The notes below the pieces were generated by a model. The model had not been told where the DNA came from and did no database searches. It was given only the letters and a program-made list of their open reading frames with translations. A stretch of DNA of 64,000 nucleotides from Virgifigura sp964551315 (GTDB lineage Bacteria; Pseudomonadota; Alphaproteobacteria; Dongiales; Dongiaceae): contig CAZKCM010000016.1 in the NCBI GenBank assembly GCA_964551315.1, positions 7,730-71,729 of the forward strand, in the 5' to 3' direction. Position 1 is the first letter of the stretch; each line of letters begins with the position of its first letter. A program made the position numbers and the translations under genes. Shown here in pieces: positions 15,661-25,122 of this stretch.

Positions 15661-18030
15661 ATGGGAAAGTTCAGCCTGGGCCAAGCCGTTCGCCGCGTCG
15701 AGGACCAGCGCTTCCTCACCGGCCAGGGCCGCTACCTCGACGACATCCGCCTGCCCCGCCAGCTGCACGCCGTTATGCTCCGCTCGCCGCATGCCCATGC
15801 CCGGATCGCCGGCATCGACGCAGACGCGGCCCGCACGGCGCCGGGAGTCGTCGGCGTGTTCACCGCGGCCGAGGCGCAGGCCGATGGCCTCGGCACGCTG
15901 CCCCAGGCGAGAGGCCTGCGCAACCGAGACGGGAGCCCGATCGCGAAGCCGCCGCGGCCGGTCCTGGCGCGGGACCGAGTGCGCCATGTCGGCGACGGCG
16001 TGGCGATGGTCGTCGCCGAGACCGTCGCCCAGGCACAAGAGGCGGCCGAGCTGATCAACGTCGACTACGAGCCTCTGCCGGCGATCGCCGACGGCGCTGC
16101 CGCCCTGGCGCCCGGGGCGCCGCAGATCTGGGACGAGGCGCCCGGAAACGTCGCCGTGGACTGGGAGATGGGCGACCGGGCGGCCGTCGAGGCCGCCTTC
16201 GCCAAGGCGGCGCATGTGACGCGGCTGTCGCTCGTCAACAACCGCATCGTCGTGAACTCGATGGAACCGCGCGGAGCGATCGGCGCCTATGATGCAGAGA
16301 GCGGTCGATACACCCTCTACACCTCAAGCCAGGGATCGCATCTGGTGCGGGACGCGCTGGCCGATCATGTGCTCAAGATCCCGCGCGACCGATTGCGCGT
16401 CGTCACGCCGGATGTCGGCGGCGGGTTCGGGATGAAGATGATCCCCTACCCCGAGCAGGCCCTCGTGCTGTGGGCCGCATACCGGCTCGGCCGCCCGGTG
16501 AAGTGGGTGGGCAATCGCGCGGACGCCTTCACGAGCGACAGCCAGGGCCGCGACCACGTGACGACGGCGGAGCTGGCGCTCGACGCAGAGGGCCGGTTCC
16601 TCGGGCTGCGGGTCGAGACCATCGCGAATATCGGCGCCTATCAGACGATGTATGGGCCGTTCGTGCCCACGGTCGCGGGCAGCGGCATGCTGGCCGGGCT
16701 CTACCGCACGCCGGCGATCCACGTGGCCGTCAAATGCGTCTATACGAACACCGTACCGGTCGACGCCTATCGCGGCGCCGGCCGTCCGGAAGCCGCCTAT
16801 GTGGTCGAGCGGATCGTGGATGCGGCCGCGCGGGAGCTCGGCCTGTCCCCGGCGGAGATCCGGCGGCGCAACTTCATCCCGCCGGAAGCGATGCCCTATA
16901 CCACCGCCCTGGGGGAGACCTATGACAGCGGCGACTTCGCCCGCGTGATGGAAGAGGCGATGCGCCTGGCCGATTGGGACGGCTTCGAAGGCCGGCGCGC
17001 CGCGGCCAGGGCCACCGGCAACAGGCGCCGTGGCATCGGCATGTCGACCTATGTCGAGGCCTGCGGCGGCGGCGCGGGCGAGTCGGCGGAGATCCGCTTC
17101 GAGCCGGACGGCACCGTCACGCTGCTCATCGGCACGCAGAGCTCAGGCCAGGGCCACGAAACGGCCTTCGCCCAGCTCGTCGCCCAGGAGCTGGGCCTGC
17201 CGCTCGACCGGGTTCGTCTGGTCCAGGGCGACACCGACCGGATCGCGAAGGGCAACGGCACCGACGGCTCGCGCTCGCTGCCCGTCGGCGGCAACGCGGT
17301 GCGCGCGGCGACCGAGCGGATCATCGAGAAGGGCAAGCGGATCGCGGCCGAGATCATGGAAGCGGCGGAAGCGGACATCGAGTTCGCCGACGGGGTCTTC
17401 ACCGTCGCCGGCACCGACCGGACGGTGACGCTGAACGCGGTGGCGGCCGCTGCCCGCGAGAGGGCCGGGCGGATCGGCGGCGCCGAATCCGAAACGGACT
17501 CCGGCCTCGCCGAGCGCGCGTCCTACAAACCTAGAGCCACAACCTATCCGAACGGCTGCCACATCGCCGAGCTGGAGGTCGACATCGAGACCGGCGTGGC
17601 GGAGGTCGTCGCCTATACGGTGGTGGACGATTTCGGCCGGGTGATCAACCCGCTGATGCTGGAAGGACAGGTCCATGGCGGGTCGGCACAGGGCATCGGC
17701 CAGGCGCTGTTCGAGCGGACGGTCTACGAGCCCGACTCCGGCCAGCTCCTCACCGGCTCCTTCATGGATTACCGGGTGCCGCGCGCGGCCGATCTGCCCG
17801 CCTTCACCTTCGCGACGCGGAACACGCCCTGCCGGACCAACCCGCTGGGCATCAAGGGCGCCGGCGAGGCCGGAGCGATCGGCGCACCGCCGGCGGTGAT
17901 CAACGCCCTCGTCGACGCGCTGTCGGAGTTCGGCATCACCCATATCGACATGCCGGCAACGCCTGAGCGAATCTGGCATAGCCTGCACATTGCGCGGTCG
18001 TCGGCGGCCGCTCACGGAGACACCGCATGA
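15661..18030 (+). CDS. CoxL-like molybdopterin dehydrogenase large subunit (form II)
   Basis: 789 aa starting MGKFSLGQAVRRVEDQRFLT, the standard N-terminus of the CO/xanthine dehydrogenase large subunit. DVGGGFGMK and the active-site loop AYRGAGR (369-375) are seen. True CO dehydrogenases have AYxCSFR; AYRGAGR marks the form II group, whose substrate is generally unproven. Form II enzymes usually need a FAD subunit (CoxM) and a 2Fe-2S subunit (CoxS), and neither is adjacent. It overlaps cysQ by 4 bp (ATGA). The Mo-hydroxylase assignment is firm; the reaction is not. Confidence 0.88.
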   Translation: MGKFSLGQAVRRVEDQRFLTGQGRYLDDIRLPRQLHAVMLRSPHAHARIAGIDADAARTAPGVVGVFTAAEAQADGLGTLPQARGLRNRDGSPIAKPPRPVLARDRVRHVGDGVAMVVAETVAQAQEAAELINVDYEPLPAIADGAAALAPGAPQIWDEAPGNVAVDWEMGDRAAVEAAFAKAAHVTRLSLVNNRIVVNSMEPRGAIGAYDAESGRYTLYTSSQGSHLVRDALADHVLKIPRDRLRVVTPDVGGGFGMKMIPYPEQALVLWAAYRLGRPVKWVGNRADAFTSDSQGRDHVTTAELALDAEGRFLGLRVETIANIGAYQTMYGPFVPTVAGSGMLAGLYRTPAIHVAVKCVYTNTVPVDAYRGAGRPEAAYVVERIVDAAARELGLSPAEIRRRNFIPPEAMPYTTALGETYDSGDFARVMEEAMRLADWDGFEGRRAAARATGNRRRGIGMSTYVEACGGGAGESAEIRFEPDGTVTLLIGTQSSGQGHETAFAQLVAQELGLPLDRVRLVQGDTDRIAKGNGTDGSRSLPVGGNAVRAATERIIEKGKRIAAEIMEAAEADIEFADGVFTVAGTDRTVTLNAVAAAARERAGRIGGAESETDSGLAERASYKPRATTYPNGCHIAELEVDIETGVAEVVAYTVVDDFGRVINPLMLEGQVHGGSAQGIGQALFERTVYEPDSGQLLTGSFMDYRVPRAADLPAFTFATRNTPCRTNPLGIKGAGEAGAIGAPPAVINALVDALSEFGITHIDMPATPERIWHSLHIARSSAAAHGDTA

Positions 18031-18863
18031 CCGCTGTCAGCCTTTCCGATCCGGCGCCCCTTCTGGACGAGCTGCGGGCAGTCGCCCGCCGCGCCGGCGA
18101 CGTCATCCTCGAGTTCTATGCCGGCCCGGAGGAGGAGCGCCGTGAATTGGGGCTGCGCCGAAAGGAGGACCAATCGCCGGTCACCGCCGCCGACGAGGCG
18201 GCCGAGCGGCTGATCCTGCCGGTGCTGGAGGCGCTGCTGCCCGGCGTTCCCATCGTCGCCGAAGAGGCGATGGCAACCGGTCATGCGCCGGACATCGGCG
18301 GCCCGGACAACCCGCGGCACCGCTTCTGGCTGGTCGACCCGCTCGACGGCACCAAGGAGTTCCTGAGCGGCAACGGCGAGTTCACGGTCAATATCGCGCT
18401 GGTCGAAAGCGGCCGACCGGTGCTGGGCGTCGTCCACCTGCCGGTCCTGAACGAGACCTACTCCGGCGCCCTTGCGTTCGGCGACCGGCCGGCGCGCGCC
18501 ACCGTGCAGCGCGGCGATGCGCCGCCACAGCCCATCGCCGCGCGTCGCTGCCCCGCGAGCGGCGCGGTTGTCGTCGCCAGCCGCTCGCATCGGAACAAGG
18601 AAGCGCTGGAAGCCTTCCTGGCGACGCAGCAGGTGGCGGAACAGCGCATCGCCGGCAGCTCCCTGAAGTTCTGCCTGATAGCGGAGGGCGTCGCCGACCT
18701 GTATCCCCGCTTCGGCCGGACGATGGAGTGGGACACGGCGGCGGGCCACGCGGTGCTCGCCGCCGCCGGGGGCAGCGTCGTCACGCTCGACGGCCAGGAG
18801 CTGCGCTACGGCAAGCCGGACTTCGCGAACCCGCACTTCATCGCGCGCGGCCGGACGGACTGA
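18027..18863 (+). CDS. cysQ: 3'(2'),5'-bisphosphate nucleotidase CysQ
   Basis: 278-aa inositol-monophosphatase-fold enzyme. The metal-binding motifs are all present: Glu-Glu in VPIVAEEA, WLVDPLDGTKEF, and the C-terminal WDTAAGHAVLAAAGG. CysQ hydrolyses 3'-phosphoadenosine 5'-phosphate made during sulfate activation. It begins inside the stop codon of the CoxL-like gene (ATGA overlap), so translation is coupled; the functional reason is not obvious. Confidence 0.93.
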   Translation: MTAVSLSDPAPLLDELRAVARRAGDVILEFYAGPEEERRELGLRRKEDQSPVTAADEAAERLILPVLEALLPGVPIVAEEAMATGHAPDIGGPDNPRHRFWLVDPLDGTKEFLSGNGEFTVNIALVESGRPVLGVVHLPVLNETYSGALAFGDRPARATVQRGDAPPQPIAARRCPASGAVVVASRSHRNKEALEAFLATQQVAEQRIAGSSLKFCLIAEGVADLYPRFGRTMEWDTAAGHAVLAAAGGSVVTLDGQELRYGKPDFANPHFIARGRTD

Positions 18864-19046
18864 CCGATCAGGGAACGACAGCGCGGCGCGCGATCAGAGA
18901 CTTGACTCGGCGAGAAGGCGGGCGCATCGTTCCCACGCTGTGGCCGCATAGGCGGTCACTTCTTCAGCCGCCGCAAAATCCTGTGCGGTGACTTCGGTGC
19001 CGGCTCATAACCGCGGATGGGCTGGACCAATGAGAGAAGCAGATGA

Positions 19047-19077
19047 GGAGCCGTCGCGCAAAGGCGGCTCCTTTGTT
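19047..19077 (+). terminator. Rho-independent terminator before tsaC/sua5
   Basis: GGAGCCG (19047-19053) pairs with CGGCTCC (19065-19071) and is followed by TTTGTT. It probably ends the CoxL/cysQ transcript or an unrecognised short RNA in the 180 bp before it. I found no tRNA or known RNA fold there. Confidence 0.7.
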
Positions 19078-19132
19078 ATAGGACGTCCTCACCCTTCCAG
19101 CGCCGATCGACGACCGAAGGCTCCGACCGCCG

Positions 19133-20113
19133 ATGACGGGCTTTGCTCCCATATGGCCGCCGACTGCGGAGAACATTCAGGCAGCGGCGCGCGCGCTGGC
19201 CGAGGGGCGGCTCGTCGCCTTTCCGACGGAGACGGTCTACGGCCTCGGCGGCGACGCGACCAACGAACATGCGGTCGCCGCCATCTTCGAGGCAAAGGGG
19301 CGACCGCGCTTCAATCCCCTGATCATTCACTTCGCGGACCGGGATGCAGCGCGTCGAGAGGTCCGGTTCGATGATCGGGCGGAAGCGCTGGCGGACGTCT
19401 TCTGGCCGGGGCCGCTGACGCTCGTGCTGCCACGGACCGCCGACAGCCGCATCGCGCTGCTGGCGAGCGCCGGGCTCGACACGGTGGCGGTGCGCGTGCC
19501 GCGGCACCCGGTGGCGCAGGCGCTGCTCACCGCCTGCGGCCTGCCGCTCGCCGCGCCCAGCGCCAACGTCTCCGGCAAGGTCAGCCCGACCACGGCGGCG
19601 CATGTCGCGGAGTCGCTCGGCGGCAAGGTCACGGCGATCCTCGACGGCGGGCCCTGCCCCATCGGCGTCGAATCGACGGTCGTGGACCTGACCGGAGCGA
19701 CGGCGCGGCTGCTGCGCCCCGGCGGGGTGACCGAGGAAGAGCTCGCGGCGGTCATCGGCCCGGTCGCCCCGGCGGCACCGATCCTCGACGAGTCCGCACG
19801 CAGGTCCCCCGGCATGCTGACGAGCCATTACGCCCCCGACCTGCCCTTGCGGCTCGAGGCGACCGCGCCGCGCCCGGGCGAGGCGCTTCTGGCGTTTGGC
19901 CCGAACCCGCCCGACGGCAACGCCGTCGCGACCGCCAATCTCAGCCCGACCGGCGACCTGAAGGAAGCGGCGGCGAACCTCTTCGCCATGCTCCGCGCGC
20001 TCGATCGATCGGGCGCCGCCGGCATCGCCGTGATGCCGATCCCGGACCGCGGCCTCGGCCGGGCGATCAACGACCGCCTCCGCCGCGCCGCGGCGCCGCG
20101 CGACCGCAGCTAG
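19133..20113 (+). CDS. sua5: L-threonylcarbamoyladenylate synthase (Sua5 type)
   Basis: 326 aa. The N-terminal YrdC-like domain has RLVAFPTETVYGLGGDATN, the KGRPRFNPL loop and SANVSGKVSPTTAAHV. After about residue 220 comes the Sua5 domain, opening SPGMLTSHYAPDLPLRL, which TsaC lacks. The enzyme makes threonylcarbamoyl-AMP from threonine, bicarbonate and ATP for the universal t6A37 tRNA modification in the cytosol. It is a single-gene unit behind a terminator. Confidence 0.93.
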   Translation: MTGFAPIWPPTAENIQAAARALAEGRLVAFPTETVYGLGGDATNEHAVAAIFEAKGRPRFNPLIIHFADRDAARREVRFDDRAEALADVFWPGPLTLVLPRTADSRIALLASAGLDTVAVRVPRHPVAQALLTACGLPLAAPSANVSGKVSPTTAAHVAESLGGKVTAILDGGPCPIGVESTVVDLTGATARLLRPGGVTEEELAAVIGPVAPAAPILDESARRSPGMLTSHYAPDLPLRLEATAPRPGEALLAFGPNPPDGNAVATANLSPTGDLKEAAANLFAMLRALDRSGAAGIAVMPIPDRGLGRAINDRLRRAAAPRDRS

Positions 20114-20303
20114 CCCCCCCCGTGATCCGGCCACCGGCCACGCCCGGTTATCGTCTGCCCGATTCATAAGCGGAACACCGAACCGCCCGATGGGCGGCGG
20201 CTGCCTCTCCTGATCCGCCCGGCCGCCGGTCTCCCCGATTGTCTCCGAAGACACTGACCCGGCATCATCCGATGACTGGCATTATCGCATTTGATGCCGT
20301 ATA

Positions 20304-20323
20304 CGATTTTGTATACAAAATCG
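20304..20323. promoter_or_regulatory. 20-bp perfect palindrome, likely FCD-GntR operator
   Basis: CGATTTTGTATACAAAATCG is a perfect palindrome centred on GTATAC; a further GTATAC lies 12 bp upstream (20299-20304). FCD-subfamily GntR regulators typically bind short palindromes built on GT-N-AC cores such as TTGTATACAA. The site sits 36 bp before the binding-protein start, and a FCD-GntR gene is fourth in the same operon, so autoregulation is likely. Confidence 0.65.
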
Positions 20324-20359
20324 CGATCGAACATCAGAAACCGAAGGGAGGAGACGGCG

Positions 20360-21142
20360 GTGAAATCTGCAGTCGCGGCTCTTGGAGCATTTTTCTGTTC
20401 GGCCTTTCTGGCAATGGCGCCGGCCGGGGCGGAGCTGCCGGGCAAGGTCACGATCGGCACCGAGGGGGCGTACCCGCCGTTCAACTACCTCGACCAGGAC
20501 GGAACGGTGAAAGGATTCGAGATCGACCTCGCCAAGGCGATGTGCGAACGGATGAAGGTCGAGTGCGATTTCGTTATCCAGGACTGGGATGGAATCATCC
20601 CGGGGCTCCTGGCGAAGAAGTACGACGCCATCATCGCTTCCCTCTACATCACGGACGAGCGGAAGCAGAAGATCGATTTCTCGCAGAAGTACTATCAGGT
20701 TCCGGCGCGCTTCGTCGTGCCGAAATCGAGCGACATCGAAATCACGGCCGAAGGTCTGGCGGACAAGGTCATCGGGACGCAGCGGGCGACGAGCTTCGAG
20801 CGCTTCATGCGAGACAAGTTCCCGGAGGTCGATCTGCGGGTCTACGCGACCTTCGACGAAGCCTATCTCGATCTCGTTTCCGGGCGGGTCGACGCGGTGA
20901 TGGGCGATGTCGTGGCGCTGTCGGAAGGCTTTCTCGAGACTCCCGACGGCGCCGATTTCGAGTTCCGCGGGCCCAACTTCACCGGTGCCGAGTGGTTCGG
21001 ATACGGGGCCGGTGTCGGTGTGCGCAAGGGCGAGACCGAACTTCTGAACGCATTCAACGAGGCGATCGACGCGATTCGGGCCGACGGCACCTACGACCGG
21101 ATCAGCGAGAAGTGGTTCGGCTTCGACGTGTACGGAGAATAA
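20360..21142 (+). CDS. Polar amino acid ABC transporter, periplasmic binding protein
   Basis: About 260 aa from GTG 20360, six bp after GGGAGGAG; an upstream in-frame ATG would run through the operator and is not favoured. A Sec signal peptide ends PAGA. The mature part begins VTIGTEGAYPPFNYLD, the hallmark of SBP family 3 (lysine/arginine/ornithine/glutamine type), with GFEIDLAKAM and GTYDRISEKWF. It is the first gene of an operon with two permeases, a GntR regulator and a gamma-glutamyltranspeptidase-like enzyme. Basic or gamma-glutamyl amino compounds are possible ligands; this is inference. Confidence 0.9.
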   Translation: MKSAVAALGAFFCSAFLAMAPAGAELPGKVTIGTEGAYPPFNYLDQDGTVKGFEIDLAKAMCERMKVECDFVIQDWDGIIPGLLAKKYDAIIASLYITDERKQKIDFSQKYYQVPARFVVPKSSDIEITAEGLADKVIGTQRATSFERFMRDKFPEVDLRVYATFDEAYLDLVSGRVDAVMGDVVALSEGFLETPDGADFEFRGPNFTGAEWFGYGAGVGVRKGETELLNAFNEAIDAIRADGTYDRISEKWFGFDVYGE

Positions 21143-21208
21143 TGCGGCGCGGGGGCGGGTTGTCTGCCGCCCTCGCCGCCCGTTTCCCTTTCTCTCCGAG
21201 ACACCCGG

Positions 21209-21904
21209 ATGTTTGATCTCCACGGCTACGGCTGGATGATCCTCGACGGCGTCCAGGTGACGCTTCTGGTTGGGCTGGCAGCGATGGTCGGCGCCATCGC
21301 CGTCGGGCTCGCGGCCGCGCTTGCAAAGCTCTTCGGCTCGCGCATCGTGCGCGGTACCGTGGAGGTCTACACGACCATCGTCCGAGGGGTGCCCGAGCTG
21401 GTTCTGCTCCTCCTTGTCTATTACGGCGTTCCGACGCTGATCCAGGACACCGCGGCGGCGATGGGACGGGAGATCGAGGTCACCATCAACCCCTTCGTGG
21501 CGGGCGTCGGGACGATCACCTTCATCTACGGGGCCTTCGCGAGCGAGGTCTTTCGCGCCGCATATCTTGCCGTGCCAAAGGGGCAGTTCGAGGCGGCGAC
21601 GGCGCTCGGTCTCAACCGGTATCTCGTCTTTCGGCTGGTCGTGCTCCCGCAGATGCTGCGCCATGCGCTTCCGGGTCTCGGCAATCTCTGGATGGTCCTG
21701 ATCAAGGCGACGGCCCTGATATCGGTGATCCAGCTGCCCGAGCTGATGCGCAGCGCCGATGTCGCCGCAAGGACGACGCGGATGCCCTTCACGTTCTTCT
21801 TCGTGGCCTGCCTCATCTATCTCGCGATCACGCTCACCTCGATGTGGCTCCAGTCGCGCGCGGAGGCCTGGGCGAGCCGGGGCATCGAAAGGACGCAGGC
21901 ATGA
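21209..21904 (+). CDS. Polar amino acid ABC transporter permease 1
   Basis: 231-aa inner-membrane permease of the HisMQ family with about five hydrophobic segments. The EAA-type loop FEAATALGLNRYLVFRLVVLP contacts the ATPase, and VRGVPELVLLLLVYYG is the usual third-helix signature. It overlaps the next permease by 4 bp, so both form a heterodimer. Confidence 0.9.
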   Translation: MFDLHGYGWMILDGVQVTLLVGLAAMVGAIAVGLAAALAKLFGSRIVRGTVEVYTTIVRGVPELVLLLLVYYGVPTLIQDTAAAMGREIEVTINPFVAGVGTITFIYGAFASEVFRAAYLAVPKGQFEAATALGLNRYLVFRLVVLPQMLRHALPGLGNLWMVLIKATALISVIQLPELMRSADVAARTTRMPFTFFFVACLIYLAITLTSMWLQSRAEAWASRGIERTQA

Positions 21905-22629
21905 ATCTCGATCTGGTCATCGAGAATCTGCCTCGGTTCCTGTCGGGCGTCGTGCTCACGCTCGAACTGACGGCGGCGAGCTGCGTGCTTGGATTCGCGC
22001 TTGCCATCCCGCTCGCGCTCATGCGCCTTTCGAGCGTTCGGCTGTGGCTCTGGCCGGCCACCGCTTATGTCCTGTTCTTCCGGGGCACGCCGCTGCTGGC
22101 GCAGCTCTTTCTCATCTACTACGGCAGCGGCCAGTTCCGCCCGGCGTTGGAGAGCGTCGGGTTGTGGACCTTCTTCCGTGAGCCCTGGTTCTGCGCCCTG
22201 TTGACGCTGGTGCTGAACACGGCGGCCTATACGTCGGAGATCCTGCGCGGCGCGATTGCCGGGGTCCCGCGCGGCGAGATCGAGGCCGCCCTCGCCTGCG
22301 GCATGTCGCGCGGGCTCCGGTTCCGACGGATCATTCTTCCCCGTGCACTCGGACTTGCCTGGCCCGCATACACCAATGAGATCGTGTACCAGTTGCAGGC
22401 GACGTCCCTGGTGTCGATCATCACCCTGATGGACATCACCGGTGTCGCACGGGTCATCGCATCTCGCCATTTCGCGTTCTATGAAGCGTTCCTGACGGCG
22501 GCCGTGTTCTACCTCGTCCTTGTCTACGGGGTGCTCTTCCTGGCCAAGCGGGCGGAGCGCCGGCTGCTCGCCCATCTCCGGCCTCCGGATGCGCGCGCGG
22601 CCAAGCCAGGCTTCGGGTTCATTCGGTGA
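21901..22629 (+). CDS. Polar amino acid ABC transporter permease 2
   Basis: 242-aa HisMQ-family permease starting at an ATGA overlap. It shows FRGTPLLAQLFLIYYG and the EAA loop EIEAALACGMSRGLRFRRII. The partner ATP-binding subunit (HisP/GlnQ type), normally in such operons, is absent from this cluster and from the window. Confidence 0.9.
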   Translation: MNLDLVIENLPRFLSGVVLTLELTAASCVLGFALAIPLALMRLSSVRLWLWPATAYVLFFRGTPLLAQLFLIYYGSGQFRPALESVGLWTFFREPWFCALLTLVLNTAAYTSEILRGAIAGVPRGEIEAALACGMSRGLRFRRIILPRALGLAWPAYTNEIVYQLQATSLVSIITLMDITGVARVIASRHFAFYEAFLTAAVFYLVLVYGVLFLAKRAERRLLAHLRPPDARAAKPGFGFIR

Positions 22630-23381
22630 CGGCGATCCGGCAAAGGCACACCGCGTCCGGAAAACCGGCCCCACGAAACTCCGGGCGCCGGCCCGCGGGT
22701 TCCGGAACGTTGCGGGAGCAGGCCTATGCCGCACTCAAATCGCTTATTCTTCGCGGCGAGTTGAAGCCCAGGGAGCGGCTGGCCGAGGCCGACCTGTCCA
22801 GACGCCTCGGCGTCAGCCGCACGCCCCTGCGCGAGGCGCTGACCTGGCTCGAACGCGACGGCCTTGTCGTGGGAAAGCCGCATCTCGGCTACGTCGTCAT
22901 CGATCTCGATGCCGACGCGATCCTCGACATTCTGGAGATTCGCGAGGTTCTTGACGCGCATGCCGCCGCCGAGGCCGTGCGCCGCGCGTCGGACCGCGAT
23001 CTCGCGCGGCTGCGCTCCGTGATGGCCCGCATCGAACGATTGAACGGCCGCGTGCAGCGCAAGGTGAAGGACATCGCCGAGGAACTCGAACTGGGGTTGA
23101 AGATCCATGAGGTGATCGCCGAAGCTACCGGCAACCACTATCTCGTCGAAACGTTGGCCCGAACCTATGAACGGCTCCAACTCGCCATCTGGCTCGAGAT
23201 CCTTTGGATCGATTCGTGGGACCTGACGGTGGAGGAGCATCGCAGCATCGTTGACGCAGTCTGCCGGCGCGACGAGGCCGCCGCCGTCGAGGCTGCGCGA
23301 AACCATGTTCGGCGATCGCGGGAGAACATCCTGCGCATCGTCGAAGCACGGGCCCTGCAGCGGGCCGTAGGCGGCACGTGA
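22626..23381 (+). CDS. GntR-family regulator, FCD subfamily
   Basis: 251 aa from a GTG that overlaps the permease stop (GTGA). The winged helix lies at about 28-90 (LREQAYAALKSLILRGEL..., SRRLGVSRTPLREALTWLE). The C-terminal all-helical FCD domain binds a carboxylate-type effector through a metal (HEVI and EEHRSIVDA histidines). It should sense the imported substrate and control the operon from the GTATAC palindrome upstream of the binding-protein gene. Confidence 0.9.
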   Translation: MTAIRQRHTASGKPAPRNSGRRPAGSGTLREQAYAALKSLILRGELKPRERLAEADLSRRLGVSRTPLREALTWLERDGLVVGKPHLGYVVIDLDADAILDILEIREVLDAHAAAEAVRRASDRDLARLRSVMARIERLNGRVQRKVKDIAEELELGLKIHEVIAEATGNHYLVETLARTYERLQLAIWLEILWIDSWDLTVEEHRSIVDAVCRRDEAAAVEAARNHVRRSRENILRIVEARALQRAVGGT

Positions 23382-23464
23382 GACGCGGCACCGGCCAGAG
23401 CAGCAAGGCGGACCCCACGAGACCGAAAACCGACGACGAAAGCAAACAGGATACAGAGGCTCCA

Positions 23465-25048
23465 ATGCGCGATTTCCAATTTCCCGGACGCTCGCCGGTC
23501 CACGCGACCAACGGGATGGCGGCGACCTCCCACCCGCTCGCCACGGGAGCCGCCATCGACGTTCTCAAGTCCGGCGGCAACGCCATGGACGCGGCGATCG
23601 CGGCGGCGGCGGTGCTCGCCGTGGTCGAACCCCAATCGACCGGCATCGGGGGCGACTGCTTCGTCCTGTTCTGCCCGAAGGGCGACGGACGGGTCATCGC
23701 CTTCAACGGCTCCGGGCGGTCGCCCCGGGCGGCGACGCTCGACTGGTATCAAGAGCAGGGGATCAAAGAGATCGCCACCGATTCGGTGCATTCGGTCACC
23801 GTTCCCGGCGCGATCGACGCGTGGACGACGCTCAACCGCGACCACGGCACCAAGGACCTCGCGGAGCTGCTCGCCCCGGCGATCCGCTATGCCGAGGAGG
23901 GATACCCGGTCCATGCGCGGGTTCGGTTCGACTGGCTTCGCTGCATCGATCTTCTGAGCAAGGATGAGAACGCGAAGACCCTGTTCCTTCCGGGCGGCCG
24001 CGTCCCGGCGGAGGGCGATCTGCACCGGCAGCCGCAGCTTGCGGCGACGCTGCGGGCCATCGCGAAGGACGGGCGCGCGGCGTTCTACGAGGGCCCAATC
24101 GCCGAGGCCATGGTCGAGTACCTTCGCGCCAAGGGCGGGCTACACGTCCCGGAGGACTTCGCCGCCACGCGCGGGGACTATGTCGAGCCGATCGCGACCC
24201 GCTATCGCGGCGTCGATGTGCACCAGGTGCCGCCGAACAACCAGGGTCTGACCGCCCTTCTCATGCTCAACATCCTCGAGGCGTTCGACCTCGGGCGCCT
24301 GGACCCGATGGGGTCGGAACGCCTGCACCTCGAAGTTGAAGCGGGGCGGCTGGCCTATCGGGTGCGGGACACCGCGATCGCCGAGCTGCCGGCGATGACG
24401 GTCGCGGTCGCAGATCTCCTGTCCAAGGACCACGCGGCCTCCCTGCGCGCGCAGATCCGCCCGGACGCGGCGCTGACGCTGCCGGATCCGGCGCTGGCGA
24501 AGTCCGACACGGTCTATCTCTGCGTCGTCGACCGGGACCTGAACGCCGTCAGCTTCATCAACTCAATCTATCACTCCTTCGGCAGCGGTATCCTTTGCCC
24601 GCGCACGGGCGTCCTGTTCCAGAACCGCGGCGCCTCGTTCCGGGTCGACCCGCGGCACCCCAACCGCATCGGGCCGGAGAAGCGCCCGATGCACACGATC
24701 ATGCCGGGGATGGCGGTGAAGGACGGTCGGGCGCTGATGCCCTACGGCGTGATGGGCGGCGACTACCAGCCCTTCGGCCACGTCCATCTTCTCACCGGCG
24801 TTCTCGACTACGGGCTGGACGTGCAGGCGGCGCTGGATGCGCCGCGGGTCTTCTACGCGGACGGCGCGATCGAGGCGGAGCGCGGCATTCCCGGCGCAAG
24901 CCTCGCCGGGCTGACCGAAAAGGGGCACAAGGTCCAAGTCGCCGCCGAGCCCCATGGCGGCGGGCAGGCCATCCTGATCGACCACGCCCGGGGCATCCTG
25001 ACCGGCGGTTCGGACCCCCGAAAGGACGGCTGCGCGCTCGGGTTCTGA
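23465..25048 (+). CDS. Gamma-glutamyltranspeptidase-family Ntn hydrolase (cytosolic)
   Basis: 527 aa, ATG after AGGATACAGAGG. Segments typical of GGT are present: SHPLATGAAIDVLKSGGNAMDAAIAAA, VEPQSTGIGGDCF, and the autocleavage site before Thr349 (KSDTVYLCVVD), followed by FGSGI. No signal peptide is seen, so the enzyme is probably cytosolic, unlike classical periplasmic GGT. Members cleave gamma-glutamyl amides, acylated cephalosporins or related compounds. Downstream of an amino acid importer, hydrolysis of an imported gamma-glutamyl compound is the natural inference. Confidence 0.88.
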   Translation: MRDFQFPGRSPVHATNGMAATSHPLATGAAIDVLKSGGNAMDAAIAAAAVLAVVEPQSTGIGGDCFVLFCPKGDGRVIAFNGSGRSPRAATLDWYQEQGIKEIATDSVHSVTVPGAIDAWTTLNRDHGTKDLAELLAPAIRYAEEGYPVHARVRFDWLRCIDLLSKDENAKTLFLPGGRVPAEGDLHRQPQLAATLRAIAKDGRAAFYEGPIAEAMVEYLRAKGGLHVPEDFAATRGDYVEPIATRYRGVDVHQVPPNNQGLTALLMLNILEAFDLGRLDPMGSERLHLEVEAGRLAYRVRDTAIAELPAMTVAVADLLSKDHAASLRAQIRPDAALTLPDPALAKSDTVYLCVVDRDLNAVSFINSIYHSFGSGILCPRTGVLFQNRGASFRVDPRHPNRIGPEKRPMHTIMPGMAVKDGRALMPYGVMGGDYQPFGHVHLLTGVLDYGLDVQAALDAPRVFYADGAIEAERGIPGASLAGLTEKGHKVQVAAEPHGGGQAILIDHARGILTGGSDPRKDGCALGF

Positions 25049-25122
25049 CGGGGGCGTCTACCGCGCGGCGCGGCCCCGGTCGGACCCTGGAGTCTTCCGC
25101 GCCCGCACGCTACTTTTTCGGG

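Noticed and set aside
18864..19046. Possible short RNA before the terminator at 19047
   Set aside because: No tRNA arms, SRP, 6S or tmRNA signature could be recognised.
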